From: Actinomycetes bacterium
GTDB taxonomy: Bacteria > Actinomycetota > Acidimicrobiia > Acidimicrobiales > RAAP-2
Length of the DNA stretch: 52,417 nucleotides
Direction: 5' to 3'
Assembly (NCBI GenBank): GCA_021790675.1
Contig: JAJYGN010000110.1
Location: 1 to 52,417, forward strand
Each line of letters starts with the position of its first letter. Position 1 is the first letter of the stretch. Shown one piece after another: positions 10,745 to 19,531 of the stretch. The position numbers and the translations under genes are program-made. Below the pieces are notes generated by a model. That model was not told the origin of the DNA. It did not search any database and was given only the letters and a program-made list of their open reading frames with translations.

Positions 10745-11977
10745 ATGGCGAACGGCGATCTTCGGGCCCAGGGAGAGCGAGTTCGCGCCGCCGCGACTGT
10801 GCTCGCCACCGCGAGCGACGAGGCGCGCCAGCGGGTGCTCTACGACGTGGCGACGGCCCTCGAGGACCGCCGCGAGGAGTTGCTCGCGATCAACGCGCAG
10901 GAGCTCGCGCGCTATGGCGACTCCGGTGCCGGACGCGACCGCCTCACCCTGACCGAGGCCCGGGTGGCCTCAATGGCGGGCGCCCTGCGCGACGTCGCCG
11001 CCAGCCCCGACCCGCTCTTTGAGGTGCTTGATCATCAGGTGCGCCCCAACGGACTGGACGTGTCGCGCGTGCGCGTCCCCCTCGGCGTGATCGGTGTGGT
11101 CTATGAGAACCGGCCCAACGTGACGAGTGACGTGGCCGGGCTCTGTGTGCGCAGCGGCAACGCGGCCTTCCTACGCGGCTCGGCCTCGGCCCAGGCGACC
11201 AACCGCTTCATCGTGGGGCTCTGGCACGAGGCGCTGGCGGCCGCGGGCCTTCCCGAAGACGGCGTCGCACTGGTCGAGGACTCGTCGCACGAGACGGCGG
11301 TTGCCTTCATGCAGCTCGACGACGTGCTCGACTGTCTGATCCCGCGCGGTGGCCCAAGTCTGATCGCCGCGATGCGAGAGCACGCCCGCGTGCCCTACGT
11401 GCTCGACGGCGACGGCAACTGCCACGTCTACGTCGACGCCTCGGCCGACCTCGACATGGCGGTCGCCATCGTGGCCAACGCCAAGACGTCGCGGCCCGGC
11501 GTGTGTAACGCGGCCGAGACGGTTCTCGTGCACCGCGACGTGGCCGACGCCTTCTTGCCGGCGATGGCCGCGGCGATTCCCCAGGTCGAGCTGCGCGGCG
11601 ACGCCGAGACGCGTCGTCGCGTCACGGCCCGTGAGGCGACCCAAGACGACTACGAGCGCGAGTTCCTCGATCTCGTGCTCGCGGTGAAGGTTGTCGCGTC
11701 CCTCGACGAGGCGATCGCCCACGTCGCGCGCTACGGCACGGGCCACAGCGAGGCGATCGTCACCCGCGACACCACCAGCGCTGAAGAGTGGGTGCGCCGG
11801 GTCGACGCCGCGGCTGTGCTCGTGAACGCGTCGACGCGCTTCATCGACGGGGGTGAGCTGGGCCTGGGCGGCGAAGTGGGCATCTCCACTCAGAAGCTCC
11901 ACGCCCGTGGCCCCATGGGTCTCAGGGAACTGACCTGTCTCAAATGGGTCGTACGAGGAGAAGGGCAGATTCGATGA
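10745..11977 (+). CDS. proA: Gamma-glutamyl phosphate reductase
   Basis: Second enzyme of proline synthesis, NADPH-dependent reduction of gamma-glutamyl phosphate to glutamate semialdehyde. 410 residues, normal length. ALDH-superfamily fold with PLGVIGVVYENRPNVT, SGNAAFLRGS, the catalytic C254 in RPGVCNAAETVL, and the C-terminal STRFIDGGELGLGGEVGIS signature. The stop overlaps the following ATPase start by four bases (ATGA), an unusual coupling, as the MoxR/VWA pair has no known role in proline synthesis. Confidence 0.96.
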   Translation: MANGDLRAQGERVRAAATVLATASDEARQRVLYDVATALEDRREELLAINAQELARYGDSGAGRDRLTLTEARVASMAGALRDVAASPDPLFEVLDHQVRPNGLDVSRVRVPLGVIGVVYENRPNVTSDVAGLCVRSGNAAFLRGSASAQATNRFIVGLWHEALAAAGLPEDGVALVEDSSHETAVAFMQLDDVLDCLIPRGGPSLIAAMREHARVPYVLDGDGNCHVYVDASADLDMAVAIVANAKTSRPGVCNAAETVLVHRDVADAFLPAMAAAIPQVELRGDAETRRRVTAREATQDDYEREFLDLVLAVKVVASLDEAIAHVARYGTGHSEAIVTRDTTSAEEWVRRVDAAAVLVNASTRFIDGGELGLGGEVGISTQKLHARGPMGLRELTCLKWVVRGEGQIR

Positions 11978-12918
11978 CGTCACTGGATCCGCGTCAGGAG
12001 TTGGCCCAGCGCCTCGAGCTCGATCAGGTGCCGCCGGCCAACTTCGCCTCGCCCGACGACGTGCGCACGCGTCTGGCCGCCCAGGGATACCTGAGCGACG
12101 AGGCCATCGCCTCGGTGACCTTCCTCGCCGACCGCCTGGCCAAGCCGGTCCTGGTCGAGGGGCCCGCGGGCACTGGCAAGACGGCGCTGGCGCGCGCGGT
12201 CGCCGACGCGACCGGCGCGCGGCTCATTCGACTGCAGTGCTACGAGGGACTCGACGAGTCCAAGGCTCTCTACGAGTGGAACTACCGCAAGCAGCTTCTG
12301 CGCATCCAGGCCGGGCGCGGCGAGGCGACCGGCGAGGAGTGGTCGCACCTCGAAGAGGACATCTTCGCCGAGGAGTTCCTGCTGCGCCGCCCCCTGCTCG
12401 AGGCCATCTCGGCGACCGACCCCGTCGTACTACTCATCGACGAGGTCGACCGGGTCGAGCTCGAGACCGAGGCCCTGCTGCTGGAGGTCTTGAGCGAGTA
12501 CCAGGTGTCGATCCCCGAGCTCGGCACGGTACGCGCCCACCAGATCCCGATGGTCTTTCTCACTTCGAACAACACCCGTGAGCTTTCTGAGGCCCTCAAA
12601 CGTCGCTGCCTCTACCTCTACGTCGGCTACCCCGACGTGGCGCGCGAGCGCGACATCATCGTCGAGCGGGTGCCGGGCATCTCGAGTGCTCTGGCCGAGC
12701 AGATCGCTCGGGTGGTGCGCTCGCTGCGCACGCTCGACCTGAAGAAGGCCCCCTCGGTCGCCGAGACCCTCGACTGGGCGCGCACCCTCGTTCTGCTGGG
12801 CCGCGAGGAGATCGGCGACGAGGACGCGGCCGCGACCTTGCACATCCTGCTCAAGTACCAGACGGACATTGATCGGGCGACCAAGGAACTCCTGGGCCGC
12901 GGCAAGACCGTTGCTTAA
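11974..12918 (+). CDS. MoxR-family AAA+ ATPase
   Basis: 314-residue AAA+ ATPase. Walker A G63-P-A-G-T-G-K-T70, Walker B L-L-I-D156-E157, sensor-1 region FLTSNNTRELSEALKRRC with the arginine finger, and a C-terminal lid. MoxR proteins act as chaperone-like remodellers with a partner VWA protein, inserting cofactors or metals; this family is close to CoxD of CO dehydrogenase clusters, but no CO dehydrogenase genes are here. The ATG at 11974 is coupled to the proA stop; a longer frame from 11944 lies inside proA and is not used. The next gene overlaps it by eight bases. Confidence 0.9.
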   Translation: MTSLDPRQELAQRLELDQVPPANFASPDDVRTRLAAQGYLSDEAIASVTFLADRLAKPVLVEGPAGTGKTALARAVADATGARLIRLQCYEGLDESKALYEWNYRKQLLRIQAGRGEATGEEWSHLEEDIFAEEFLLRRPLLEAISATDPVVLLIDEVDRVELETEALLLEVLSEYQVSIPELGTVRAHQIPMVFLTSNNTRELSEALKRRCLYLYVGYPDVARERDIIVERVPGISSALAEQIARVVRSLRTLDLKKAPSVAETLDWARTLVLLGREEIGDEDAAATLHILLKYQTDIDRATKELLGRGKTVA

Positions 12919-14320
12919 CCTGCTGGGCGACTTCATCGCCGAGCTGCGCGCCGCCGGCATCCCGGTGTCGATGACCGAACACATGGACGCGGCGCGCGCG
13001 ATGCAGGCGATCGACTTGGGCGACCGGGCGCTGGTGCGCGCGGCGCTCGCCACCACACTGGTCAAGGACGGCGACCACCTGCCGGTCTTTTACACCGCGT
13101 TTGACGTCTTCTTTTCGTTGCGCAGCTGGTCCAGCGCGGAGGAGTTGCTCAATCCAACTGAGGACGAGACGAGCGCCCCGACGGGAGCCAACGCCCCTGG
13201 ACCGCGGCGCGGCTCGGGTGGCGCGTCGAGCACGATGTCGGCCGAGGAGCTGGCCGAGCTGCTCTTTCGGGCTCTGCGAGACGGCGACGCGAACGCGCTG
13301 CGACGCGGCGCCGGCGAGGCCGTGACGCGCTATTCGGGCATGGAGCCTGGCCGGCCGGTGGGCGGTACCTACTACCTGTACCGGACGCTGCGCAACCTTG
13401 ACCTGGAGAACCTCGAGCGCCGCTTGAGCGTCGGGGAAGTCGGCGAACTCGCCGAGCGGCTAGCGCGTGACGAGGCCCGCGCGCGCGTGGAGATGCTCAA
13501 GGCCGAGATCGAGCGTGAGATCCGCGAGCGCCTCGTCGAGGATCGCGGTTCCCAGGCCCTCGCCAAGTCGGTGCGCAAGCCGCTGCCCGAAGACGTCGAC
13601 GTCATGCACGCGAATCGCGAGGAGATGGCCCAGCTCGAGCGCGCCCTACGTCCCCTGAGTCGCAAGCTCGCCACGCGCCTCGCGCGACGGCGCCGTCGTC
13701 GTCGTCGCGGGCCGGTCGACCTGCGCCACACGGTGCGCCGCAGCCTCTCCACCGGGGGAGTGCCGATCGACCTGCGCTTCAAGCCCCCGCGGCCCAACAA
13801 GCCCGAGATCATCGTGATTGCCGACATCTCGGGCTCGGTGGCGTCCTTTGCGCGCTTCACCTTGCACCTGGTGCACGCGATCAGCTCGCAGTTCTCCAAG
13901 GTTCGCAGCTTTGTCTTCGTCGACGGCATCGACGAGGTGACGAGCCTCTTCGAGGACGCTGACGACCCGGCCGACGCGGTCGCGCGCATCAATGCCGAAG
14001 CCGACGTCATCGCCTTTGACGGCCACTCGGACTACGGCCGCGCCTTTAGCGTCTTTCACGACCGCTTCGCCAAGGACGTGACGCGCCGATCGACCGTGCT
14101 GATCCTGGGCGACGCGCGCAACAACTACCACCAGGCCCATCCCGAGGTCCTCGCCGACCTACACCACCGCGCCCGGGCCGTCTTCTGGCTCAATCCCGAG
14201 CCGCTGGGATATTGGAACAGCGGCGACTCGATCATCAACCAGTACGCGCCGTATTGCGATCGGGTGGTCGAGTGTCGAACGCTGCGCCAGCTCGAGGCCT
14301 TCGTGGGAGAGCTCGCGTGA
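12911..14320 (+). CDS. VWA-domain protein, CoxE-like, MoxR partner
   Basis: 469 residues from the TTG at 12911, giving an N-terminus MLNLLGDFIAELRAAGIPVS that matches the family's usual opening; an upstream TTG at 12869 is deep inside the ATPase gene. The N-terminal half is charged and helical with a very basic patch (RRRRRRR near 260). The C-terminal VWA fold carries the metal-ion-dependent adhesion site D305-I-S307-G-S309 and later DGHSDYGRAF and LGDARNN. The known paradigm is that MoxR plus CoxE-like protein mature a target enzyme; the target cannot be named from this locus. The stop overlaps the phosphatase start (GTGA). Confidence 0.87.
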   Translation: MLNLLGDFIAELRAAGIPVSMTEHMDAARAMQAIDLGDRALVRAALATTLVKDGDHLPVFYTAFDVFFSLRSWSSAEELLNPTEDETSAPTGANAPGPRRGSGGASSTMSAEELAELLFRALRDGDANALRRGAGEAVTRYSGMEPGRPVGGTYYLYRTLRNLDLENLERRLSVGEVGELAERLARDEARARVEMLKAEIEREIRERLVEDRGSQALAKSVRKPLPEDVDVMHANREEMAQLERALRPLSRKLATRLARRRRRRRRGPVDLRHTVRRSLSTGGVPIDLRFKPPRPNKPEIIVIADISGSVASFARFTLHLVHAISSQFSKVRSFVFVDGIDEVTSLFEDADDPADAVARINAEADVIAFDGHSDYGRAFSVFHDRFAKDVTRRSTVLILGDARNNYHQAHPEVLADLHHRARAVFWLNPEPLGYWNSGDSIINQYAPYCDRVVECRTLRQLEAFVGELA

Positions 14321-14991
14321 CGTCGGGCTTCGCCGAGGGTTACTTCACGCGCGGTCGCGCGCCGGTGGGCACCCGCCTCGTCTTAATCCGCCACGGAGAG
14401 GCGCGCTGCAACGCCGAGGGCGTCGTGGGGGGTCCGCGCGGCGACGGCGGTCTAACCGACCTCGGCCGGGCCCAGGCCGGTGCCCTGGCACGCCGGCTCG
14501 CAGCGACGCGCGAGCTCGACGACGCGACGGCGCTCTACACCTCAATCTTGGGTCGATCGATCGAGACCGCGCGGGTGATCGCCCCGGGGCTGCCCGATCT
14601 CGCCGCGCTCGCCGACTGCGACCTGTGCGAACTGCACCCCGGCGTGGCCGACGGGCTCGCCTGGGCCGAACTCGTGGAGCGCTACGGGGCGGTGGACTGG
14701 AGCGTGGAACCCGACGTCCCGTTCTCACCCGGTGGGGAGAGTTGGCTGGACTTCTACGAGCGCTGCGAACGCGCGATCGCCACTCTGGTCGCCCGTCACC
14801 CCGGTGAGCGAGTCGTCGCCGTGGTCCACGGTGGCGTGATCGAGCAGGCGATCAAGATACTGAACGGCTCTGACCCTCGGGAAAGACTGGGCCTTCGCAC
14901 CGAGCACTGTTCGTTGACCGAGATTGAGTTTGACGGGACTCGTCGGCGCCTGCTGCGCTATAACGACGTGGCGCCGTTGTCGCTCGCGTAG
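14317..14991 (+). CDS. Histidine phosphatase (phosphoglycerate mutase) family protein
   Basis: 224 residues from the GTG at 14317, which is fused to the VWA stop (GTGA). The catalytic R25-H26-G27-E motif ([15 protein letters not shown]), a family-typical [17 protein letters not shown], and the second catalytic His, H171 in VVHGGVIEQ, are present. Members include cofactor-dependent mutases, alpha-ribazole phosphatase, trehalose-6-P and sugar phosphatases; I see nothing that fixes the substrate. Its 3' end overlaps the convergent DAHP synthase gene by 34 bases. Confidence 0.87.
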   Translation: MTSGFAEGYFTRGRAPVGTRLVLIRHGEARCNAEGVVGGPRGDGGLTDLGRAQAGALARRLAATRELDDATALYTSILGRSIETARVIAPGLPDLAALADCDLCELHPGVADGLAWAELVERYGAVDWSVEPDVPFSPGGESWLDFYERCERAIATLVARHPGERVVAVVHGGVIEQAIKILNGSDPRERLGLRTEHCSLTEIEFDGTRRRLLRYNDVAPLSLA

Positions 14992-16337
14992 TCGCGCAGG
15001 AACTCGGCCACGTGAAAGGCGAGGTCCAGGCTCTGGGTCGCGTTGAGGCGCGGGTCGCAAATCGACGTGTAGTTGAGATCGAGGTCGTCCTCGGCCAAGC
15101 GTGATCCCCCGCCGAGGCACTCGGTGACGTTGTCGCCGGTCAGCTCGACGTGCAGGCCGCCCGGCCAGGTGCCCAGGGCCTGGTGCACCGCGAAGAACTG
15201 GCTGACCTCGCTCATGATGTCGTCGAAGTGACGGGTCTTCTGGCCGCGCGAGGCGAGGAAGGTGTTGCCGTGCATCGGATCGCAGGCCCAGACCACGTTA
15301 CGGCCGTCGTCGCGCATCGCCTCGACCAGTGGCGGGAGCGACTCGGCCACGCGGTTCTGACCCATGCGCGCGATCAGCGTGAGACGACCGGGAGTGTTGA
15401 GCGGATTGAGCACGTCGGCCAGGCGGCGCAGCTCGTCGGCGTCGACGCGCGGGCCGACCTTCACTCCGACAGGGTTCGCGACCCCGCGCAAGAACTCGAC
15501 GTGGGCGCCCTCGAGGTCGCGAGTGCGGTCGCCGATCCAGAGCATGTGGGCCGAGCAGTCGTAGAAGTCGCCGGTCAGGGAGTCGCGCCGCGTGAGGGCC
15601 TGCTCGTAGGGCAGGATGAGGGCCTCGTGGCTGGTGTAGAAGTCCACACCCTGCAGCGCCGAGTCGTCGTGGAGATCGATCCCGCAGGCCTTCATGAACT
15701 GCAGCGCCCGTTCGATCTCGTCGGCGATCATGGCGTAGCGCTTGCCCTCGAGGGAGTTGGCGACGAACTCCTGATTCCAGGCGTGCACGCGCGAGAGCGC
15801 GGCGAAGCCGCCGGTCGTAAAGGCGCGCAGCAGGTTCAGCGTCGCGACGCTCTGGTGATACGCGGTGAGGAGGCGTTCGGGGTCGGGCCGGCGCGCCTCG
15901 GGGGTGAATTCCTCGGAGTTGACAATGTGGCCCCGGAAGGCCTCGAGGGAGACGCCGTCGTGGATCTCGACCGGCGCGCTGCGGGGCTTGGCGAATTGGC
16001 CGGCGATGCGCCCGACCTTGATGACCGGTACGCCCGAGGCGTAGGTCAGAGCCACCGCCATCTGCAAAATGACCTTTAGCTTGTCGCGAATGGAGTCCGC
16101 CGAGCCCTCGTCGAATGACTCGGCGCAGTCGCCGGCTTGGAGGAGGAAGGACTTGCCCTGGGCGACGAGTGCGAGGTGCTCTTGGAGTCGGCGCGCCTCT
16201 CCGGCGAAGACGAGGGGTGGTTTGGTCGCCAACTCACGCTCCACGCGCGCCAGGTGCTCGTCATCGGGCCAGACCGGACTCTGGGCGATCGTGCGCGTGC
16301 GCCACGACTCCAGGGACCACGGGGATGATGTCGGCAT
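14958..16337 (-). CDS. aroG: 3-deoxy-7-phosphoheptulonate synthase, class II
   Basis: Commits phosphoenolpyruvate and erythrose-4-phosphate to the shikimate pathway. 459 residues, plant/actinobacterial class II type (as in M. tuberculosis AroG). Motifs: [85 protein letters not shown] and [17 protein letters not shown]. The ATG at 16337 is chosen over an adjacent GTG (16340), because a TACGCT -10 box with TTGTCT 17 bases upstream places transcription start on or beside the ATG. Divergent from nadD; the 3' end overlaps the phosphatase by 34 bases on the other strand. Confidence 0.96.
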   Translation of the reverse strand: MPTSSPWSLESWRTRTIAQSPVWPDDEHLARVERELATKPPLVFAGEARRLQEHLALVAQGKSFLLQAGDCAESFDEGSADSIRDKLKVILQMAVALTYASGVPVIKVGRIAGQFAKPRSAPVEIHDGVSLEAFRGHIVNSEEFTPEARRPDPERLLTAYHQSVATLNLLRAFTTGGFAALSRVHAWNQEFVANSLEGKRYAMIADEIERALQFMKACGIDLHDDSALQGVDFYTSHEALILPYEQALTRRDSLTGDFYDCSAHMLWIGDRTRDLEGAHVEFLRGVANPVGVKVGPRVDADELRRLADVLNPLNTPGRLTLIARMGQNRVAESLPPLVEAMRDDGRNVVWACDPMHGNTFLASRGQKTRHFDDIMSEVSQFFAVHQALGTWPGGLHVELTGDNVTECLGGGSRLAEDDLDLNYTSICDPRLNATQSLDLAFHVAEFLRDYASDNGATSL

Positions 16338-16343
16338 CACTCA

Positions 16344-16372
16344 AGCGTAGAAGGTTCGCCACGGTGAGACAA
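16344..16372 (-). promoter_or_regulatory. Promoter of the DAHP synthase gene, probably leaderless
   Basis: Reading the minus strand: TTGTCT (16372-16367), 17-base spacer, TACGCT (16349-16344), six bases, ATG (16337). This is the best complete -35/-10 pair among the leaderless-type starts in the window. Confidence 0.6.
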
Positions 16373-16402
16373 TCTCGCCCGAAGTGCCCACGGTCGGGCC
16401 GT

Positions 16403-16408
16403 TAGGCT
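16403..16408 (+). promoter_or_regulatory. Candidate -10 box for leaderless nadD
   Basis: TAGGCT, six bases, GTG at 16415. No convincing -35. Lies about 30 bases from the divergent DAHP synthase -35, so the two promoters share a 77-base intergenic space. Confidence 0.5.
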
Positions 16409-16414
16409 TCAGGG

Positions 16415-16984
16415 GTGACACGTCGGCGCCTGGGCCTCTTCGGGGGCACCTTCGACCCGCCCCACCGGGGTCACGTGGCGGCGTTGCACGCGGCGGCCGC
16501 GACCCATCGCTTCGACGCGATCGAGGTCACCGTGGCCGGCGACCCCTACCAAAAGCGACTCTCGGGATCGGTCCTGCCCGCGGCGGCGCGTCTAGAAATG
16601 GCCCGCGCGGCCTTCGCCGACCTGGCACTCGTGACCGTCTCGGACCGAGAGATCCGTCGCGAGGGCCCCTCTTACACGATTGACACGGTGCGTGAGCTCC
16701 TCGAGGAGTTCGACGAGGTCGACCTGATCATCGGCGCCGACCTGACCAGCCAGATCGACTCGTGGCACGAGGCGTCGACCCTGCGCACCCTGGTCAAGGT
16801 GGGAGTCGTGCCCCGACCAGGGGCCCCGACGGTCTTGCCCGAGGGCTGGGACAGCTACGTCATCGACATGGATCCGGTGGACCTGTCCTCGAGCTACATC
16901 CGTGACATTCCCGAGCACAGCGACGCGCTCGAGCGTTACCTGCCGGACAAAGTCGTGCCCCTCTATGAAGGCTTTCGGGGCTAG
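16415..16984 (+). CDS. nadD: Nicotinate-nucleotide adenylyltransferase
   Basis: Adenylates nicotinate mononucleotide in NAD synthesis. 189 residues with the nucleotidyltransferase HxGH motif (FGGTFDPPHRGH, H17 and H20), the nucleotide-binding EGPSYTIDTV segment, LIIGADL and the C-terminal SSSYIRD (ISSTxIR equivalent). The next genes are a small membrane protein and rsfS, the usual actinobacterial partners downstream of nadD. Confidence 0.94.
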   Translation: MTRRRLGLFGGTFDPPHRGHVAALHAAAATHRFDAIEVTVAGDPYQKRLSGSVLPAAARLEMARAAFADLALVTVSDREIRREGPSYTIDTVRELLEEFDEVDLIIGADLTSQIDSWHEASTLRTLVKVGVVPRPGAPTVLPEGWDSYVIDMDPVDLSSSYIRDIPEHSDALERYLPDKVVPLYEGFRG

Positions 16985-16996
16985 AGTCGAGTCGAC

Positions 16997-17176
16997 ATGG
17001 CGGTGCGACTCTTCGACCATAGCGAGCCGCAGCCGGCACGGCTCGCCGCGCTGGCTGGCGCACCTCGTAGCCGTCGCGACCTGCGCCGGGCCCGTCAGCG
17101 CTGGATGGCGGCCGGGGCCCTCGGACTCTCGATCCCCTTCGTTGCCGCGGTGATCGTTCTCGGGGTGACCCACTGA
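16997..17176 (+). CDS. Small single-pass membrane protein, unknown function
   Basis: A 59-codon frame from ATG 16997 to TGA 17176, between nadD (12 bases upstream) and rsfS. The first 36 residues are hydrophilic and Arg-rich (SRRDLRRARQRW), followed by one hydrophobic helix (about residues 37-56, MAAGALGLSIPFVAAVIVLG) and a three-residue tail, a positive-inside anchor with the N-terminus in the cytoplasm. I do not recognise a family. Actinobacterial genomes often have a poorly conserved membrane protein between nadD and rsfS, which supports it being real. No strong ribosome site is visible. Confidence 0.6.
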   Translation: MAVRLFDHSEPQPARLAALAGAPRSRRDLRRARQRWMAAGALGLSIPFVAAVIVLGVTH

Positions 17177-17238
17177 GCGAGATCACCCGCGCCGACGACC
17201 CGGGTCGCGGCCCTCTCGATGACTTCGTAGCCTCCCTC

Positions 17239-17571
17239 GTGGACGCGACCTGCGTTGGTGCGCAGGAGAAGAGCGCCCTCGACCTCGTGGTGCTGGACCT
17301 GCGCGAGCTAGTCAACTCCTTTGATGTACTGGTGATCTGCGCGGGACGCAACGACCGCCAGGTGCGCTCTATCGTCGAAGAGATCGAGCGCGTCGTCGCG
17401 CGCGATCTGGGGGAGCGACCCCTTCGCGTCGAGGGCCTCGCTGAGGGTCAGTGGGTGGCGATGGACTTCGGCGATGTGATTGTTCACGTCTTCGACGAGG
17501 AGACGCGCAGTTACTACGACCTCGAGCACCTCTGGAATGCCGCGGCCGTCTTGCGGCCCCAGACGACCTAG
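17239..17571 (+). CDS. rsfS: Ribosomal silencing factor RsfS
   Basis: Binds L14 and blocks subunit joining under starvation. The core is clear: LDLVVLDLRELVNSFDVLVICAGRNDRQVRSI, then RVEGLAEGQWVAMDFGDVIVHVFDEETRSYYDLEHLW. From the GTG at 17239 the protein has 110 residues and only 14 before the first strand, fewer than usual. The frame continues upstream without ATG, GTG or TTG to a CTG at 17173 whose last bases form the stop of the small membrane gene (CTGA), which would add 22 residues (including DDFVASLV) and restore the usual N-terminal helix. The true start may be that CTG. The stop shares CTAG with the convergent lipoprotein gene. Confidence 0.9.
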   Translation: MDATCVGAQEKSALDLVVLDLRELVNSFDVLVICAGRNDRQVRSIVEEIERVVARDLGERPLRVEGLAEGQWVAMDFGDVIVHVFDEETRSYYDLEHLWNAAAVLRPQTT

Positions 17572-18143
17572 CCGTTCAGCAGGCTCTGGTAGTCACTCGC
17601 GGTGATCACTGTCGCGGTGTCGCCGTTGGGCAGCAGCGAAGGCTGCGCGACTCCGCCGACCGTGATTTCGATCCCCTTGGTCGCGCCCACGTCGCTCGCG
17701 GTCATCGCGAGCTGACCCAGGGCGAGAACCTGCTGGCGCACGGGCAGCGAGGAGAGGGGGTCGGCGAGGGCGATGTAGCCGATGCCCTTCTTCACCTTGG
17801 CCTGAAGGATCACGAGGTTGTTGGGCAAGGCGCTCGTATATCCCGTAGCGGTTTCGATGTCAGTGGGGCCGATGACGAGCTCGCGCAGCACTGAGGCGAG
17901 CGTCGGCGGGGTGGGCACGATGCGGCTCGACGCCGTGAGGTGGCCCGTCGCGTCGACGATGTAGACGGGCTGGGTGATGAAGCGCACCCGGCCGTTGTTG
18001 GTGCCGGGAATCGTTTTGCCGAGCAGACCGAAGGGCACGGTCTTCGGATTGATGATCACGGGGGCGTTAGTGGTGGGCACGAGTGTGCAGCCGGCCAGGG
18101 TCACGGCACCGAGGCCGAGCAGGAGGAGCGGTCGCAGTCTCAT
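17568..18143 (-). CDS. GerMN-domain lipoprotein, minimal LpqB-like
   Basis: 191-residue lipoprotein: signal peptide with lipobox L-A-G-C (Cys19), then a GerMN-type domain (LRELVIGPTDIETATGYTSALPNN ... VRQQVLALGQLAMTAS). It is the third gene of an mtrA-mtrB operon, the position of lpqB in Actinobacteria, where LpqB modulates the MtrB kinase from the cell surface. Mycobacterial LpqB is roughly three times longer, with an additional beta-propeller; this protein keeps only the GerMN part. Its start overlaps the kinase stop (ATGA). An lpqB name is reasonable by synteny but the reduced architecture makes me leave the symbol empty. Confidence 0.82.
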   Translation of the reverse strand: MRLRPLLLLGLGAVTLAGCTLVPTTNAPVIINPKTVPFGLLGKTIPGTNNGRVRFITQPVYIVDATGHLTASSRIVPTPPTLASVLRELVIGPTDIETATGYTSALPNNLVILQAKVKKGIGYIALADPLSSLPVRQQVLALGQLAMTASDVGATKGIEITVGGVAQPSLLPNGDTATVITASDYQSLLNG

Positions 18144-19531
18144 TCGACGGCCCCCTCGCGTCGGGGCAGCTCGATGTGAAAGCGCGCGCCGCCCTCGGGG
18201 CTCTCGTGCACCACGATGGTCCCGCCGAAGGCCGCAACGTGGTCGCGAACGAGGGCGAGACCGAGCCCGGTGCCACGGGCGAGGCTGCGGTCGTGGGCCG
18301 CACGGCCGCGGAAGAACCGCTGGAAGATGGACTCGCGCTCGTCGATCGGCACCCCTGGACCCGCATCGTCGACGTCGACGGTGACGTGTGAGTCCGCTGC
18401 GTCCACGCGAACGACTATCGCGCCGCCGGCGTAGTGGGCAGCGTTGCCTAGCAGATTGGCCATCACGCGCTCGAAGCGACGCCGGTCGACGCCCACGCTC
18501 AACTCGCGCGCGGCGTCGCTGATCTCGACGGGCACTTCAGGGATCCCGAGGCGTTGGGCGGCGCTGCGGGCGCTCTGGCGCACGAGCTCGGCGACGGGCA
18601 CGATCTCGATGACGTGCTCAAGGCTCCCGGCGTCGGAGCGGGCGATCTCGAGTAGGTCGTCGACCAGGGATTGGAAGATGGAGAGGTCCGCGGCGAGCAG
18701 GTCCAGGCTCTCGCGTCCGACGGGGGAAAGCTCGTCGCGGTGCTGTTGGAGAACCGACACGGTGGTGGTCAGGGTTGTCAGCGGCGAGCGCAGCTCGTGA
18801 CTGACGTCACTCGCGAAGCGTGCGTCGCGCTCCATGCGTGCGACCAGACGCGAGACCATCGTGTTGAACGACTCGGTGAGTTGTTGGACCTCTTGATCGG
18901 CCTGGCCCACAAGGAGCCGCGTTGTCAGCTCGCCGTCGGCGATCGCGGCGGCGGCAGAGGAGACGTTCAGTAGTGGCCGCACCGCGCGCCGTGACACCCA
19001 CAGGCCGCCGCCCAGGCCGATCACCGACGTGACGAGCGCGCCCAGACCGAGCACCAGGCCGAGGATCTTGAGAGAGTGCTCGAGCCGTTCGAGGCGAAAG
19101 ACCTCGAAGACCTGCGTCTCGACGGCGGGAATGGGCACTCCCACGATGAAGATCAGCTTGCCTCGGCGCGAGATCGTCTGATGCAGGACCTTGCCGTTGT
19201 CGACGGCGTGGACGATCTCGGCCGAGACGTCACTCGTCGCCGCGCCGTGGCTTGTCGAGAGCCACTGGTGGTGGGTGTGGACCAGCACACTCGAGTTGGT
19301 CGCGGCTTCGATGGAATTGAGCAGGGCCCCGAGCGCCGGCGGGGACGAGTAGAGAGTGGAGCGCACCAGCGCGGCGTTGGCGAAGGACTCACGCAGGTCG
19401 GTCTGCTGCTGGTTGTCCACCAAAAGGCGTTGGACTGAGAAGTACGTCAATGAGGCGAACAGGCTCGACAGGAGTAGGGCCCCTACGCCAAAGGTGATCA
19501 GCAGCCGCAGTCGAAGGCTGCGCCGATGCAC
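18140..19531 (-). CDS. mtrB: Sensor histidine kinase, MtrB-like
   Basis: 463 residues: N-terminal helix (about 9-31), extracytoplasmic sensor (about 32-155), second helix (157-179), HAMP domain, HisKA domain with the phosphoacceptor H245 in FASDVSHELRSPLTT, and HATPase with the N-box around N363 (ANLLGNAAHY), G1 DDAGPGVP and G2 GTGLGLALV. The H-box context and LVDDLLEIARSDAGS closely recall MtrB of Actinobacteria, which controls wall metabolism and division. GTG start shares one base with the regulator stop (TAGTG). mtrB is supported by both motif resemblance and the operon; a generic OmpR-partner kinase cannot be fully excluded. Confidence 0.88.
   Translation of the reverse strand: MHRRSLRLRLLITFGVGALLLSSLFASLTYFSVQRLLVDNQQQTDLRESFANAALVRSTLYSSPPALGALLNSIEAATNSSVLVHTHHQWLSTSHGAATSDVSAEIVHAVDNGKVLHQTISRRGKLIFIVGVPIPAVETQVFEVFRLERLEHSLKILGLVLGLGALVTSVIGLGGGLWVSRRAVRPLLNVSSAAAAIADGELTTRLLVGQADQEVQQLTESFNTMVSRLVARMERDARFASDVSHELRSPLTTLTTTVSVLQQHRDELSPVGRESLDLLAADLSIFQSLVDDLLEIARSDAGSLEHVIEIVPVAELVRQSARSAAQRLGIPEVPVEISDAARELSVGVDRRRFERVMANLLGNAAHYAGGAIVVRVDAADSHVTVDVDDAGPGVPIDERESIFQRFFRGRAAHDRSLARGTGLGLALVRDHVAAFGGTIVVHESPEGGARFHIELPRREGAVE

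Noticed and set aside
11974..14320. Aerobic CO dehydrogenase accessory genes coxDE
   Set aside because: The proteins resemble CoxD and CoxE but no coxM, coxS or coxL is nearby, so the specific function is not supported.
15150..16079. 309-codon plus-strand frame opposite the DAHP synthase
   Set aside because: Shadow of a high-GC gene; translation is rich in Arg, Gly, Val and His with no family motif, while the minus strand is a complete class II DAHP synthase.
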